Assembly: GCF_001904635.1 (NCBI RefSeq)
Contig: NZ_MRCB01000008.1
Coordinates: 62,001-126,000, forward strand
Direction: 5' to 3'
Origin: Hydrococcus rivularis NIES-593
GTDB lineage: Bacteria; Cyanobacteriota; Cyanobacteriia; Cyanobacteriales; Microcystaceae
DNA length: 64,000 bases
In this document: positions 63,907-64,000 of the stretch, piece by piece
How positions within the stretch are numbered: position 1 is the stretch's first letter
How the letters are laid out: the number at the start of each line of letters is the position of its first letter
Position numbers and translations under genes: made by a program
The notes under the pieces: model-generated
What the model was told of the DNA's origin: nothing
The model's input: only the letters and a program-made list of their open reading frames with translations
Database searches by the model: none

Positions 63907-64000
63907 TCAGTCGAATTCAACCGTTGGCTTGAATTGAAATTGTCCGGCATGGGGTAAGATTTGCTCTAGCGCGATCGCAGTTCGAGCGAGAACGAAGGAT
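63907..64000 (-). CDS. C-terminal end of a protein upstream in the taxis operon
   Basis: A reading frame enters from the right edge and ends with TGA at 63907-63909, coding for about 30 residues (LARTAIALEQILPHAGQF, then FKPTVEFD). The place before cheY in pix/hmp-type operons is normally held by a PatA-like response regulator (PixG), so this may be its end, but the fragment is too short to prove the family. 85 bp separate it from the next gene. Confidence 0.45.
   Translation of the reverse strand, partial: SFVLARTAIALEQILPHAGQFQFKPTVEFD

Noticed and set aside
1-64000. Possible CRISPR arrays from the many short repeats
   Set aside because: The repeats are heptamers in tandem or dispersed pairs with no regular 30-40 base spacers, and no cas gene is present.
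1-64000. GCGATCGC palindromes as possible regulatory sites
   Set aside because: They are HIP1 octamers spread evenly, also inside coding regions, so no site-specific role can be claimed.

Overview
The window looks like chromosomal DNA of a cyanobacterium. The octamer GCGATCGC (HIP1) and its truncated forms recur throughout, including inside genes. The gene content agrees: a DevBCA-type exporter, a phytochrome-type kinase with an Rcp1-like regulator, a Pix/Ptx-like taxis operon, IspG, FtsH, and small proteins that occur mainly in cyanobacteria. No rRNA, tRNA, CRISPR array or intact insertion sequence was found. The species cannot be told from the sequence alone.

Layout. 0-6 kb: the end of an ABC1/UbiB-family kinase, a KefB-like cation/proton antiporter and an ABC exporter, all rightward. 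5.9-9.5 kb: a Wzc-like co-polymerase/kinase and a Wza-like export protein, both leftward. 9.5-14.4 kb: a decayed IS200/IS605 tnpB, an Anbu-type proteasome homologue, an orphan SF2 helicase, a methyltransferase and a small unknown gene. 14.4-27.8 kb: an AT-rich, leftward run of thirteen genes for a surface glycan (five glycosyltransferases, four methyltransferases, an EpsG-like polymerase, a Wzx-like flippase, a two-part HAD protein and a 2OG-Fe(II) oxygenase), several joined by ATGA overlaps.

28-32.6 kb is a patchy accessory region: a coiled-coil membrane protein, an HMA2-like protein, the eroded remains of a P-type ATPase, a DUF5132 protein, two kinds of structured intergenic repeat, an HtrA-like protease and an unlisted 44-residue lipoprotein. 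32.8-40 kb: TamB, an AI-2E/PerM membrane protein and an M48 protease. 40-43.6 kb: the devBCA operon, with repeated operator-like motifs around a TATAAT box. 43.8-50.7 kb: glutamate dehydrogenase, a DUF4126-like protein, FtsH with a clear terminator, and a phytochrome kinase broken by an out-of-frame internal deletion, followed by its response regulator. 50.8-55.4 kb: ispG, a BioD/DRTGG protein, an EbsA-like protein, an unknown membrane protein and dusA. 55.4-64 kb: a leftward taxis operon in the order of pixGHIJL, namely the end of an upstream protein, CheY, CheW, a chemoreceptor with five GAF domains (three with a bilin-type Cys position), and CheA.

Two themes recur. Several systems have decayed: tnpB, a P-type ATPase and a phytochrome lacking its pigment pocket. 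Heptameric short tandem repeats also sit at gene ends; they supply stop codons for three or four genes and fill the leader in front of cheA.
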